Source: Longilinea sp964536805
GTDB taxonomy: Bacteria; Chloroflexota; Anaerolineae; Anaerolineales; Anaerolineaceae
Length of the DNA: 64,000 nucleotides
NCBI GenBank assembly: GCA_964536805.1
Contig: CAZHYQ010000001.1
Span: 248,001-312,000 of the forward strand
Direction: 5' to 3'
A model generated the notes under the pieces. The model worked only from the letters and a program-made list of their open reading frames with translations, was not told the origin of the DNA and made no database searches. The position numbers and the translations under genes were made by a program. Position 1 is the first letter of the stretch. Each line of letters opens with the position of its first letter. Positions 1-8,264 of this stretch are shown here, one piece after another.

Positions 1-503
1 GAGAATAGCTCAAACAAGGAAGCCAAACGGTAGGTAAGTCTCACGATACCAACGATGCCGCCTCCCGCATCGCTCACAGGTTCGAAGACATCGATCATCA
101 CATTCCGGGTTCTGAGAAGAGAATAATTGGTCAGGGCTGTCTCTTTGCCACCCAAAGCGGCATCCAAACCGGTTGAAACAAGTCGCGACCCCCTCAAGTT
201 TTCAATGGTGTCACTGGAAAACAAGATTCGTCCAGAAGAATCAAGAAACATGACCTGAATCGCCGGATCCAACTTGACGCGGGAGATCAGTTGCTCAAAT
301 AAAACTGGATCGCCCCACAATTCGAATTCTGCCCCGCTTACCTCTGCCAACAGGCGCGAATCGCCCAACAGGTTTTCAGCCAGCTGGGGAATGATAAATT
401 GTTTTTCGATTGCATACACCAGGGTTACACCCATGATGGGAATGACCAGTAGAAGCGGCAATATCTGGCTCCAGATGAGCCGTCTACGAAGACTTCGGAA
501 CAT
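1..503 (-). CDS. Sensor histidine kinase, N-terminal part (runs off the window)
   Basis: Reading the minus strand from an ATG at 503 gives an open frame to the window edge (about 167 codons). It starts with a basic stretch, then one membrane segment at about residues 12-30, then an extracytoplasmic sensor region. No kinase motif is visible because the rest lies outside the window. The ATG overlaps the stop of the response regulator by one base (TAATG), which implies translational coupling and a regulator-kinase operon. Identity as a histidine kinase is inferred from this pairing and topology, not from catalytic motifs. Confidence 0.72.
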   Translation of the reverse strand, partial: MFRSLRRRLIWSQILPLLLVIPIMGVTLVYAIEKQFIIPQLAENLLGDSRLLAEVSGAEFELWGDPVLFEQLISRVKLDPAIQVMFLDSSGRILFSSDTIENLRGSRLVSTGLDAALGGKETALTNYSLLRTRNVMIDVFEPVSDAGGGIVGIVRLTYRLASLFELF

Positions 504-1195
504 TACCGGCCTCCTGCAAGCTTGTACCCGATGCCTCGCACGGTAATAATTCGTTTTGGTTGGCTGGCATTTTCTTCAATTTTTTCCCGCAGCCAACGCA
601 TGTGCACATAAACTACCTGAGGTTGGCCGATGAATTCTGCACCCCAGGCTTGCTCGAGCAATTCGTCAATTGAAAAAACTTTATCTGGTTGGCGCGCCAA
701 AATCGAGAGAAGCGTGAATTCCCGCGGGGTGAGACTGATATTCTTTCCTGAAACACTGACTTCATGAGTGGCAGGATCTAAACGAATAGAACCTGCCTGA
801 ATGGGTTCGGCATCTGTAACATGTACAGAACCGTTTGAACGTCGTAATACGGCCTTGATATGGGCGATCAACACATCCACATCGAAAGGTTTGGTAATGT
901 AATCATCCGCGCCCAATTCCAGACCAACGACCTGATCCAAATTCCGCCTTCTGGCGGTCACAAAGATAACCGGTACCTTAAAATCCGCTTTGAATTGTTT
1001 CAATGCGTCCAGCCCGTCCATTCCCGGCAAACCAATATCCAATAAAACCAAATCTGGAAGAAACTGGCGGGCAATTGCCAAGGCAGTTTCGGCCGTGTTG
1101 GCTGTGTTGGTATGAAAGCCAGCCTGGTCAAGGTTGAACGCCAGGCTGCGACGCATTAATGCATCATCGTCGACGATTAATATCTTTTTTGCCAT
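503..1195 (-). CDS. OmpR/PhoB-family response regulator
   Basis: A receiver domain (about residues 3-115) carries the acidic pocket DDD near the start, the phospho-acceptor Asp in LLDIGLPG, a Thr in FVTAR and the Lys in ITKPF. A winged-helix DNA-binding domain follows (LTPREFTLL, then VRGIGYKL near the end). It should bind DNA when phosphorylated by the partner kinase encoded next downstream. The ATG at 1195 is preferred; an in-frame GTG at 1201 would add two residues. Neither has a strong ribosome binding site. The target genes cannot be told from the sequence. Confidence 0.92.
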   Translation of the reverse strand: MAKKILIVDDDALMRRSLAFNLDQAGFHTNTANTAETALAIARQFLPDLVLLDIGLPGMDGLDALKQFKADFKVPVIFVTARRRNLDQVVGLELGADDYITKPFDVDVLIAHIKAVLRRSNGSVHVTDAEPIQAGSIRLDPATHEVSVSGKNISLTPREFTLLSILARQPDKVFSIDELLEQAWGAEFIGQPQVVYVHMRWLREKIEENASQPKRIITVRGIGYKLAGGR

Positions 1196-1303
1196 AAGCA
1201 CAGCACTTTCATTTTCTTTTCTGCTCAGAATTATACCGGTCTTGCCTCAACGATAGATTAAAAAGACTGCTTTCCTTCATTTCGCTCGCACCGTTCTTTG
1301 AAG

Positions 1304-1331
1304 TTGCAGATTTTAGGTAATTTGATATAAT
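1304..1331 (+). promoter_or_regulatory. Predicted sigma70-type promoter of the DUF255 gene
   Basis: TTGCAG (1304-1309), a 16-bp spacer and a perfect TATAAT (1326-1331) lie about 40 bp upstream of the ATG at 1373. The start is preceded by AGGGTGG as ribosome binding site. A further AT-rich tract, including another TATAAT at 1350, sits between, so the exact start point is uncertain. Confidence 0.5.
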
Positions 1332-1372
1332 TTTTATTATATTCACCTATATAATCCTATTTAGGGTGGTTT

Positions 1373-3448
1373 ATGCCCAACCAACTCGCCAACGAGACTT
1401 CCCCTTATCTTCTTCAGCATGCTGATAACCCGGTCAACTGGTACCCATGGAATGAAAAAGCTTTAAAACTTGCCAGGGAGGAAAATAAACCCATCTTTTT
1501 AAGCATTGGATATTCATCCTGCCATTGGTGTCACGTGATGGCACATGAATCTTTCGAAGACCCCGAAATAGCGGCTCTACTCAATCAATCCTTCATCAGT
1601 ATCAAAGTCGATCGAGAGGAACGTCCCGACATTGACAGCATCTATATGAACGCGGTGGTTGCCATGACAGGTCAGGGCGGTTGGCCGATGAGCGTGTTCC
1701 TCACCCCGGATGGAAAACCGTTTTTCGGCGGTACCTATTTTCCGCCCATCCGCCGTTACGGCTCGCCCTCTTTTCGCGACGTATTGATCAGTATCACCCG
1801 TTCCTGGCAGGAAGCACCCGGTGAAATTTATCCGGTTGCTGAGAAGCTCTCCCGCCATTTGCAGGAAAGCGCACACTGGGGCGGATGGGAAGAGCAACCG
1901 CTCCGGGAGGAAACCATCCAGGCTGCCTTCAAAGAATTGGAAGCCAGTTATGATTGGTCCGGCGGCGGTTGGGGACAAGCGCCGAAATTCCCTGCGCCGA
2001 TGACAATTGAATTCCTTCTGCAGCAAGCTTACCGCGGAAATCAGAAATCATTGGAAATCGCCAACCATACCTTAACCTCTATGGTTCGTGGAGGAATGTA
2101 TGATGTGGTCGGCGGCGGTTTTCACCGCTACAGCACCGACGCTGCCTGGTTTGTGCCTCATTTTGAAAAAATGTTATACGATAATGCTCAGCTTGCTCTG
2201 GTCTACCTGCATGCATATCAAATCACTGGAGATGAAACCTTTCGACGAATTTGTCAACAAACCTTGGATTTTATGATTCGCGATTTGCTTCAACCAGACG
2301 GCGGCTTTTCCAGCAGCCTGGATGCCGATTCTGAGGGCGAGGAAGGCAAAACCTATCTCTGGACGTATTCGGAGTTACAAGCAGCCATCAACGATCCTTC
2401 CGACTTCGATTGGTTAAGTCAGATCTTCGCCCTGAATGTCAATGGAAATTTCGAAGGGAAGATCATTCTCCAGCAGAAACAATCCTTGCCAGCATTAGCC
2501 GCTCAAATGGATCTATCCATATGTGAGTTCACGCAAAAACTCGACCGCCTTTTAGCCAGGCTGCTGGCACAGCGGCAAAAACGCGTACAACCCCTTCGGG
2601 ATGATAAAGTATTAACCTTTTGGAACTCGCTGACCATACAAACCTTTGCCGAAGCGGGCAAAGTTCTCGACCGCGAAGACTATCTTCAAATTGCTCAAAA
2701 GAATGCCCGGTTCCTCTTTTCTGAATTAACCAAGGATGGACATCTTTTGCGCTCCTGGCGCAATGGGAAGGCGCAAAATATTGCCTTTCTCGAAGACCAT
2801 TCCGGTTTGATTTTGGGGCTTCTGGCTCTTTACCAGACTGATTTTGATCCACAGTGGTTCCAGGCCGCGCTAAAACTCGCAGATGAACTTAACTCGGGAT
2901 TCGCCGATCCGGATGGCGGCTTTTTTGATACGCATGCCAGCCAGGATATGCTCTTAATTCGTCCCAAGGATATACAGGACAATGCAACGCCTTCGGGCAA
3001 TGCCCTTGCCGCCATGGCTATTGCCCGTTTATCCGAATTGATTGGCGATGCAGCCATGACGAAAGCAATTATCCCGCTTGTGGCTAATTTGCAGGAAATG
3101 ATGGCACGCTACCCAAACGCTTTTGCTTACTGGTTGCAAGGCTTTAATTTTCTGTTGGGACCTATTCAACAAATTGCTTTGGTCTGGCCGCGTGAATTGC
3201 CATCTCCCAAACAATACATCGCACTGCTAAACAAGTCATACCACCCATTTTCGGTACAGGCAGCCGCTTACATTCCGTTGCCGGATGGCGTTCCGCCACT
3301 TGTCAAGGACCGGCCGGCAGTAAATGGAAAGCCAACAGTATATCTATGCGAAAATTTCACCTGTAAATCACCCATCAACTATTTCAATGAGTTCGAGGAT
3401 ATTTGGCTTCGCCGGTCTGCTGGAGGAAACTCAACAAAACCTCGTTGA
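1373..3448 (+). CDS. DUF255 thioredoxin-domain protein (YyaL/SSP411 family)
   Basis: The 691-residue length and layout fit the DUF255/spermatogenesis-associated protein 20 family. An N-terminal thioredoxin-like domain opens with the family signature NETSPYLLQHA-like and carries a CHWC redox-type motif at C50-C53. A long alpha/alpha-barrel region similar to sugar epimerases follows. The biochemical role of the family is not established. The last 65 bp overlap the 3' end of the convergent hydrolase gene on the other strand. A ribosome binding site AGGGTGG precedes the ATG. Confidence 0.93.
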   Translation: MPNQLANETSPYLLQHADNPVNWYPWNEKALKLAREENKPIFLSIGYSSCHWCHVMAHESFEDPEIAALLNQSFISIKVDREERPDIDSIYMNAVVAMTGQGGWPMSVFLTPDGKPFFGGTYFPPIRRYGSPSFRDVLISITRSWQEAPGEIYPVAEKLSRHLQESAHWGGWEEQPLREETIQAAFKELEASYDWSGGGWGQAPKFPAPMTIEFLLQQAYRGNQKSLEIANHTLTSMVRGGMYDVVGGGFHRYSTDAAWFVPHFEKMLYDNAQLALVYLHAYQITGDETFRRICQQTLDFMIRDLLQPDGGFSSSLDADSEGEEGKTYLWTYSELQAAINDPSDFDWLSQIFALNVNGNFEGKIILQQKQSLPALAAQMDLSICEFTQKLDRLLARLLAQRQKRVQPLRDDKVLTFWNSLTIQTFAEAGKVLDREDYLQIAQKNARFLFSELTKDGHLLRSWRNGKAQNIAFLEDHSGLILGLLALYQTDFDPQWFQAALKLADELNSGFADPDGGFFDTHASQDMLLIRPKDIQDNATPSGNALAAMAIARLSELIGDAAMTKAIIPLVANLQEMMARYPNAFAYWLQGFNFLLGPIQQIALVWPRELPSPKQYIALLNKSYHPFSVQAAAYIPLPDGVPPLVKDRPAVNGKPTVYLCENFTCKSPINYFNEFEDIWLRRSAGGNSTKPR

Positions 3449-4181
3449 AACGGTCTGGCTGGTCTGCAATGACTGCGTGGCGTCCACCTGGAATGATCAC
3501 ATGCCGAGCACCTGTAATTCCATCAGCCAATTCAGCCTGAATTTCCAAGGGGACTGTGGTATCAAGTGCACCGGATATCACCAGGGTTGGAACATGAATT
3601 TCATCGAGTCGTTTACGCACATCGAACACCGCGAGCGCGCGCATTGCCAGGCGATACACATGCGGGTCAGATTCGAGAATCAATTCAGTGATTGCAGCGC
3701 GTAAATCCGCTTGATCTGGATTAGGGAAAAGGTGAAAAGCAACCATTTCAGCTTGTGAAGCACTACCACGAATGTTGGCAAGCATGAAACGCTTAAACAA
3801 GTATATCAAGCCGTTAAAACTGTGCGGTCGCAGACAGGCGAAGGTATTTACAAGTACCAACTGGCTGACCAGGTCCTGCCGGGTTAAAGCTAACTGCAAA
3901 GCAATGGAACCGCCCATCGATATTCCAACCACGGGCATCGGGGTCTGGAACATCCCTTGCATCCAATAGATGATCTCTTGGGTGACATTGGGAATATTCC
4001 AATGCAATTTATTCGGTGGCGTTTTCCCAAAACCGGGCAAATCAGGCGCAACCGGACGGTAGCCTGCTTTGACCAGTGCTGTCGTTTGAAACCCCCAGGA
4101 TCTTCCATCTGCACCCAGACCATGAAGCAGCAATATTGGTTTTTCATTTGCAGGGGCTGGGTCATAACAATTAATCGTCAA
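3384..4181 (-). CDS. Alpha/beta hydrolase
   Basis: The 265-residue protein shows a complete alpha/beta-hydrolase layout: oxyanion-hole HGLGAD near residue 20, nucleophile elbow GISMGG with Ser88, a likely acid Asp207 in SGALD, and His235 in GGRHA. The substrate is unknown; family members include esterases and lactonases. The start is TTG at 4181, chosen because GAGGAT lies 5-6 nt upstream and no in-frame ATG is nearby. The 3' end overlaps the DUF255 gene by 65 bp tail to tail, and both ends look like genuine coding sequence. Confidence 0.88.
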   Translation of the reverse strand: MTINCYDPAPANEKPILLLHGLGADGRSWGFQTTALVKAGYRPVAPDLPGFGKTPPNKLHWNIPNVTQEIIYWMQGMFQTPMPVVGISMGGSIALQLALTRQDLVSQLVLVNTFACLRPHSFNGLIYLFKRFMLANIRGSASQAEMVAFHLFPNPDQADLRAAITELILESDPHVYRLAMRALAVFDVRKRLDEIHVPTLVISGALDTTVPLEIQAELADGITGARHVIIPGGRHAVIADQPDRFNEVLLSFLQQTGEAKYPRTH

Positions 4182-4225
4182 TGTATCCTCGAAGTGCTTT
4201 GATTCTAAATGAAATATATAACGGC

Positions 4226-4237
4226 TATAATATTATA
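4226..4237. promoter_or_regulatory. Symmetric -10 element between hydrolase and murA
   Basis: The 12-bp palindrome TATAATATTATA gives a perfect TATAAT on each strand, in the 73-bp gap between the divergent hydrolase and murA genes. Transcription start points near 4238 (murA) and 4225 (hydrolase) would follow. No convincing -35 element was found for either direction. Confidence 0.45.
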
Positions 4238-4254
4238 AACTTCAGGAGGTAATC

Positions 4255-5538
4255 ATGGAAAAATTTATCATCGAAGGCGGTTTCCCCCTGCATGGCGAGG
4301 TGACACCTGGCGGAAATAAAAATGCCGCCCTGCCGTTGCTGGCGGCCTGTCTTCTAACGGATGAACCCATCATCCTCCATAATGTTCCGGAAATTCGCGA
4401 TGTCCAGACGATGCGGAGTCTGCTGCTCAGTTTAGGCGTTGATATCTCCGATGTCAGCCCGAACAACTGGAGGATTCAGGCAGCCGATATTCGTCCTGCC
4501 GATCTGGATCCGGATATTTGCCGGAAAATCCGCGCATCCATCCTTTTAGCCGGACCCATGTCTGCCCGCAGTGGCGAACTGCTGCTGCCGCCGCCAGGCG
4601 GAGATGTCATTGGCAGACGGCGTGTCGACACGCACTTACTTGCCTTGCGCAAATTGGGCGCAGATGTTACCTATGACCGTTCTTTCCGTTTTTCAGCGCC
4701 AAACGGTTTGACCGGCGCAGATATCCTCATGGACGAAGCCTCGGTCACAGCTACCGAAAATGCCATCATGGCCTGCGTATTGGCAAAGGGCACATCCACC
4801 ATACGAAATGCCGCCTCTGAACCCCATATCCAGGAACTCTGCCATTTCCTAAATATCCTGGGCGCAAGAATCGAAAATATCGGATCAAACACTTTGTGCA
4901 TTGAAGGCGTCGATCGTTTGCATGGCGGCGAATTTACAATTGGTCCGGATTATTTGGAAGTAGTCAGTTTTATCGGCGCTGCCGTGGTTACGCATGGTTC
5001 CATCCGGATCCGCAATGCTGGCGCGCAGTACCTGGATATGATCAGGCTTGTTTTTGGCCGGCTGGGCGTGATCTGGGATTATGACGGCGACGATCTGCTC
5101 GTGCCGGATACTCAACCGCTTGAAATCGATCCAGATTTGGGCGGCATGATTCCTGAAATCAGCGTCATGCCCTGGCCATCCTTTCCAACTGATTTAATGA
5201 GCATCGCTATTGTGGTCGCAACGCAATCGAAGGGATCCATTTTATTTCATGATTGGATGTATCCAAGCCGGATGTTCTTCACCGATAAATTGGTAGGGAT
5301 GGGTGCCCATATAGTCCTTTGCGATCCTCACCGCTGCATTGTCCAAGGCCCAACCAGCCTGGGAGGTGAAAAAATGGAGAGCCCTGATATTCGCGCCGGC
5401 ATGTCGCTGGTTTTGGCTGCACTGAGTGCCAAAGGATCGTCCACCATTCGGAACATCGGTCAAATCGATCGCGGGTATGAACAAGTTGACGTGAAACTGG
5501 CATCTCTGGGCGCTCATATTGAGCGAATGAAAGAATAA
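4255..5538 (+). CDS. murA: UDP-N-acetylglucosamine 1-carboxyvinyltransferase (Asp-type MurA)
   Basis: MurA transfers enolpyruvate from PEP to UDP-GlcNAc, the first committed step of peptidoglycan synthesis in the cytoplasm. Seen here: GGNKNA near residue 19, the RASILLAGP motif, the catalytic-loop position GGDVIG, FPTD, DIRAG and IDRGYE. The 427-residue length is normal. The loop residue that is usually Cys (Cys115 in E. coli) is Asp117. In known Asp-type enzymes (Mycobacterium, Chlamydia) this goes with intrinsic fosfomycin insensitivity. A strong ribosome binding site AGGAGG precedes the ATG. It appears monocistronic, ending at a terminator shared with trxA. Confidence 0.96.
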   Translation: MEKFIIEGGFPLHGEVTPGGNKNAALPLLAACLLTDEPIILHNVPEIRDVQTMRSLLLSLGVDISDVSPNNWRIQAADIRPADLDPDICRKIRASILLAGPMSARSGELLLPPPGGDVIGRRRVDTHLLALRKLGADVTYDRSFRFSAPNGLTGADILMDEASVTATENAIMACVLAKGTSTIRNAASEPHIQELCHFLNILGARIENIGSNTLCIEGVDRLHGGEFTIGPDYLEVVSFIGAAVVTHGSIRIRNAGAQYLDMIRLVFGRLGVIWDYDGDDLLVPDTQPLEIDPDLGGMIPEISVMPWPSFPTDLMSIAIVVATQSKGSILFHDWMYPSRMFFTDKLVGMGAHIVLCDPHRCIVQGPTSLGGEKMESPDIRAGMSLVLAALSAKGSSTIRNIGQIDRGYEQVDVKLASLGAHIERMKE

Positions 5539-5558
5539 GAACGCAGTAATTTAATAAA

Positions 5559-5588
5559 AAAAAGCAGCGGTATAACCGCTGCTTTTTG
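5559..5588. terminator. Bidirectional terminator, murA/trxA
   Basis: An 11-bp perfect stem (5561-5571 with 5575-5585), extended by A/T pairs, has a 3-nt loop and A/T tracts on both sides. It lies between the convergent murA and thioredoxin genes and would serve both strands. Confidence 0.9.
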
Positions 5589-5604
5589 GTTACCTAATCA
5601 GATG

Positions 5605-5955
5605 TTAGTTCATCGAGGTCTGGACGACATCCAGGAATTGAGTCACAACTTCGCGAAGCATCTTTTCCGGTAAAGCTCCAACCTGCCGGTGGACGATCTT
5701 TCCGTTCGCCACAAATAACATCGTCGGAATACCCTGGACGTTATATTTTTCAGCCCATTGCTGTTGTTCGTCGGTATTGACCTTTGCCACAAGTAATTTT
5801 CCGGCGTATTCCTTAGCCAGCTTTTCTAGCGTTGGCGCGACCGCCCGGCAAGGGCTGCACCAGGGTGCCCAAAAATCTACAATTACGGGTACAGTGGATT
5901 GCAGCACTGTTTTTTCAAAGGCGTTGTCGGTCACATGAATCGGTTCAGTGATCAT
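5605..5955 (-). CDS. trxA: Thioredoxin
   Basis: A 116-residue thioredoxin with the active site WCSPC (C33, C36) rather than the usual WCGPC, FWAPW before it, and the cis-proline loop GIPT. It reduces protein disulfides in the cytoplasm and is probably recharged by a thioredoxin reductase not encoded here. The ATG at 5955 follows AGGAG with good spacing. A Ser in place of Gly in the active site is found in some thioredoxins and may shift redox potential; that is inference. Confidence 0.94.
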   Translation of the reverse strand: MITEPIHVTDNAFEKTVLQSTVPVIVDFWAPWCSPCRAVAPTLEKLAKEYAGKLLVAKVNTDEQQQWAEKYNVQGIPTMLFVANGKIVHRQVGALPEKMLREVVTQFLDVVQTSMN

Positions 5956-5976
5956 CCTCTACTCCTAAACATAATT

Positions 5977-5998
5977 CTTCAATTTTTGAAGTATATCA
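5977..5998 (-). promoter_or_regulatory. Extended -10 promoter and palindrome upstream of trxA
   Basis: On the minus strand TGATATACT (5990-5998) is an extended -10 element. The 15-bp palindrome CTTCAATTTTTGAAG (5977-5991) overlaps the expected transcription start about 28 bp before the ATG, a position suited to an operator. The rest of 5956-6204 holds no supportable gene. Confidence 0.4.
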
Positions 5999-6173
5999 CA
6001 TCAAATATAGATGCCCCATTTGATGAAAAGTTACAGAAAAATCGAAGCATTTATTGAATACCAATCGATATGCTCATAAATTGCACCGGTATGGCCAGTA
6101 AATTGGCCAAACTCATTTCGCCCATATCGAAAACTTTTTTCAATAATCGGCGCAATTCCGTCAGTTACTTGAA

Positions 6174-6200
6174 GCAGCCGCTCCTTTCAGGAGCGGCTGC
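6174..6200 (-). terminator. Hairpin downstream of hsp20
   Basis: A perfect 12-bp GC-rich stem (6174-6185 with 6189-6200) with a 3-nt loop lies 5 bp after the hsp20 stop. No clear T-run follows on the minus strand, so it may act as a weak terminator or as an mRNA 3'-end stabiliser. Confidence 0.6.
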
Positions 6201-6204
6201 TGGC

Positions 6205-6645
6205 TTATTTCGCTTTGATGGCGATTGTCTTCGGAAGGTTTTCTTCAGCTCTTGGCAGGATCAGAGTTAGAATGCCGTTATCAAATTCGGCGTGAGCATT
6301 ATCCGTCATAACCGGCACAGGCAGAGGCAATGAGCGGGAGAAACTGCCAAATCTGCGCTCTTTGACATGATAAGTGGCTTCTTTGACCTCCTGCTCTTGT
6401 TTTGTTTCACCTCGCAAGGTCAGCACATCGCCAGTAACGGATATCTGAATGTCTTCCGGTTTCATCCCCGGTAGCACAGCCTTCACGACTAGATCGTTTT
6501 CAGTTTGGTACATGTCCACGGATGGAATGTTCCAATCTTCTGAATTGGTCAAAGTGTGATTGAAGGATTCATCAAACACGCGGTTCATCATTTGCCGAAG
6601 CGACAACATCTCACGGTACGGGTCCCAACGAACTATGTTTGACAT
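6205..6645 (-). CDS. Small heat shock protein, Hsp20/alpha-crystallin family
   Basis: A 146-residue ATP-independent holdase chaperone. The N-terminal WDPYREM-type segment is followed by an alpha-crystallin domain from about residue 40, with the usual LPGM, GEVT-like and NGILTL motifs. It lacks a clear C-terminal IXI tail beyond TIAIKAK. The start is secure: AAGGAGGTG lies 7 nt upstream of the ATG. It stands alone between hairpins, and no CIRCE element was found upstream. Confidence 0.95.
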   Translation of the reverse strand: MSNIVRWDPYREMLSLRQMMNRVFDESFNHTLTNSEDWNIPSVDMYQTENDLVVKAVLPGMKPEDIQISVTGDVLTLRGETKQEQEVKEATYHVKERRFGSFSRSLPLPVPVMTDNAHAEFDNGILTLILPRAEENLPKTIAIKAK

Positions 6646-6689
6646 AAAGCACCTCCTTTTTTCTCAATTTCCTTTCTACCTAACAAAAT

Positions 6690-6722
6690 AAACCGCTTAT
6701 ATAAATCATTTATAAGCGGTTT
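6690..6722 (-). terminator. Terminator of the kinase-FHA-regulator cluster
   Basis: A 12-bp perfect inverted repeat (6690-6701 and 6711-6722) has a 9-nt loop and is followed on the minus strand by TATTTTGTTA. It lies 26 bp after the regulator stop. It is also only about 45 bp upstream of hsp20, so it could double as an operator for that gene. Confidence 0.65.
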
Positions 6723-6747
6723 GTTAGAGTTTTATTTATGCTGTCGG

Positions 6748-7482
6748 TCAATCGTTGTCTGTTTTGCGGTGGTAATCCACAAAACGGTATCCCACGCCGC
6801 GTTCTGTCAGAAGGTAGACTGGATTTGCAGGATCTTTTTCCAGTTTTTGACGCAGATAATTGATATACAGCCTGACGTAATGCGGTTCATCGCGATATTC
6901 ATACCCCCAGACCTTGGAAAGCAATTGGTCATATGTCAGAACCCAGCCGGCGTTTTGTACCAGGTGGTAAAGCAGTCGATATTCGGTTGGGCGTAACTTG
7001 ACCAATTTGCCTTCCACCCAAACTTCTCTTCGACTGAAGTCGATCTTGAGGCGGTCATCCACATCAATGACCTCATGGGTTGAAAAACCAGTTGAATCGA
7101 TACGCCGAATAACTGCTCTAACCCGACTGACCAGCTCGCGGGGACTGAACGGTTTTGTCACGTAATCATCCGCCCCTAATTCAAGGCCATGTACCCGATC
7201 CTCTTCTTCACCCTTCGCGGTCAACATGATGACCGGAACGCTGCTGACTTCTCGGATCATCTTCAGCACTTCAAAACCGTCAATATCGGGCATCATGACA
7301 TCCAGGATTACCACGTCCGGCATCTGGGTTCGCAAGGATTCAATAGCCTGCATACCGCGATATGCTTCAACTACATGGAAGCCGTCCTGTTCCAGATTCA
7401 AACGGATGAAACGCGCCATCCGCTCCTCGTCATCCACAACGAGAATGGTGCGGTTTTTGTAAATCTCATCCGACATTTGCAT
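6748..7482 (-). CDS. Orphan OmpR/PhoB-family response regulator
   Basis: Receiver domain with VVDDE, phospho-acceptor Asp61 in LDVMMPD, MLTAKG and YVTKPFSP, followed by a winged-helix domain (RPTEYRLL, then TERGVGYRF). No histidine kinase gene is adjacent. It is the last gene of the Ser/Thr kinase cluster and its ATG overlaps the stop of the 79-residue gene by one base (TAATG), so the two are probably co-translated. Inference: it may be regulated by Ser/Thr phosphorylation from the upstream kinase instead of, or in addition to, His-Asp phosphorelay. The ATG at 7476 is an alternative start. Confidence 0.92.
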   Translation of the reverse strand: MQMSDEIYKNRTILVVDDEERMARFIRLNLEQDGFHVVEAYRGMQAIESLRTQMPDVVILDVMMPDIDGFEVLKMIREVSSVPVIMLTAKGEEEDRVHGLELGADDYVTKPFSPRELVSRVRAVIRRIDSTGFSTHEVIDVDDRLKIDFSRREVWVEGKLVKLRPTEYRLLYHLVQNAGWVLTYDQLLSKVWGYEYRDEPHYVRLYINYLRQKLEKDPANPVYLLTERGVGYRFVDYHRKTDND

Positions 7483-7721
7483 TACTCCCGGACAAATGTG
7501 ATGATGTCTTCTTCTTCGCCGCTTGGCATAATTTCAATGAAAGTGATGCGTATCAAGGGCCAAATTAACGCGGTGACATTGGGTTCGAGGAAAGGCAGAT
7601 CTTTTCCATCTTTTCGTCGAGGATTTTTGACAGTGATAATCTGGTCTGTCGGTTTCGGCATTTCTTCGACTTCACCCATGACAGGATCTTCATTTTGCAG
7701 ATGAATGAGAAGCGTTGGCAT
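7482..7721 (-). CDS. Conserved-context 79-residue protein of unknown function
   Basis: I do not recognise this protein. It is 79 residues, acidic overall, without Cys, signal peptide or a clear membrane segment. The centre has a basic NPRRKDGKD stretch and the end is hydrophobic then acidic (ITFIEIMPSGEEED). It reads as a small beta-rich domain. It sits 15 bp after the FHA gene and overlaps the response regulator start by one base. This tight coupling is the main reason to believe it is real. Confidence 0.7.
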   Translation of the reverse strand: MPTLLIHLQNEDPVMGEVEEMPKPTDQIITVKNPRRKDGKDLPFLEPNVTALIWPLIRITFIEIMPSGEEEDIITFVRE

Positions 7722-7736
7722 GATCGATTCTTTACC

Positions 7737-8261
7737 TTATCGATTAATTAGTACCTGGAATTTAAGTTTTCCCAAGGCAACAATATCCCCATGATTAAGG
7801 GGATAATCCACATGAGGAATAATCTTTTGCCCATTAACCCGGGTTCCATTGGATGAACCCAGATCCATGATGACCGCTCGTTGGCCTTGAACCTTTAATG
7901 ACGCATGCAACCTGGAAACGCCCTGTGTATATGCCTCGTAAGGCGACAGATCGACATCCGGAAGAATCGGCTGCCCTTCGGTAACGCGGCCAAAGGTAAA
8001 TTCATTTCTGCCAGCCAGATGCATCATTTGACCTGATTCGACCAGGTGCAGCGAAATTGTGGCTTCAATCGTTTCCGGCGCAGCCGCACGCGTTTGAGTG
8101 ACCGGTTCGGCCTGTAAAACGCTCGCGTCCAAAGTATCCGATGGCGAGCGGCGGAAAGCCTGTGTCATCCGGCTATCCGGATTCATTAATTGAGCGCCGC
8201 ATTCAGAACAGAACAAGGTTCCAGGCAGGTTTTGAACGTGGCAGGTCGGACAAATGATCAT
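7737..8261 (-). CDS. Zinc-ribbon and FHA domain protein
   Basis: The N-terminus is a CxxC...CxxC zinc ribbon (C4, C7, C18, C21). After a linker of about 50 residues comes an FHA domain (about 85-174) with the phosphothreonine-binding residues GR (91-92), SRLH (116-119) and SSNGT (136-140). FHA domains bind phospho-Thr peptides, so this is the natural reader of the kinase in the same operon. The linker contains Thr residues (T33, T43) that could be kinase targets for self-binding, as in GarA/OdhI; that is inference. It begins 3 bp after the J-vWA gene. Confidence 0.92.
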   Translation of the reverse strand: MIICPTCHVQNLPGTLFCSECGAQLMNPDSRMTQAFRRSPSDTLDASVLQAEPVTQTRAAAPETIEATISLHLVESGQMMHLAGRNEFTFGRVTEGQPILPDVDLSPYEAYTQGVSRLHASLKVQGQRAVIMDLGSSNGTRVNGQKIIPHVDYPLNHGDIVALGKLKFQVLINR

Positions 8262-8264
8262 GTC

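Noticed and set aside
6070..6270. Possible small gene of 66 codons between trxA and hsp20
   Set aside because: No ribosome binding site; its second half is antisense to hsp20 and runs through a hairpin.
6690..6722. CIRCE heat-shock operator upstream of hsp20
   Set aside because: The spacing matches but the sequence does not match TTAGCACTC-N9-GAGTGCTAA.
7189..7704. Plus-strand open frame of 171 codons opposite the orphan regulator
   Set aside because: Shadow of the response regulator and the 79-residue gene; no ribosome binding site.
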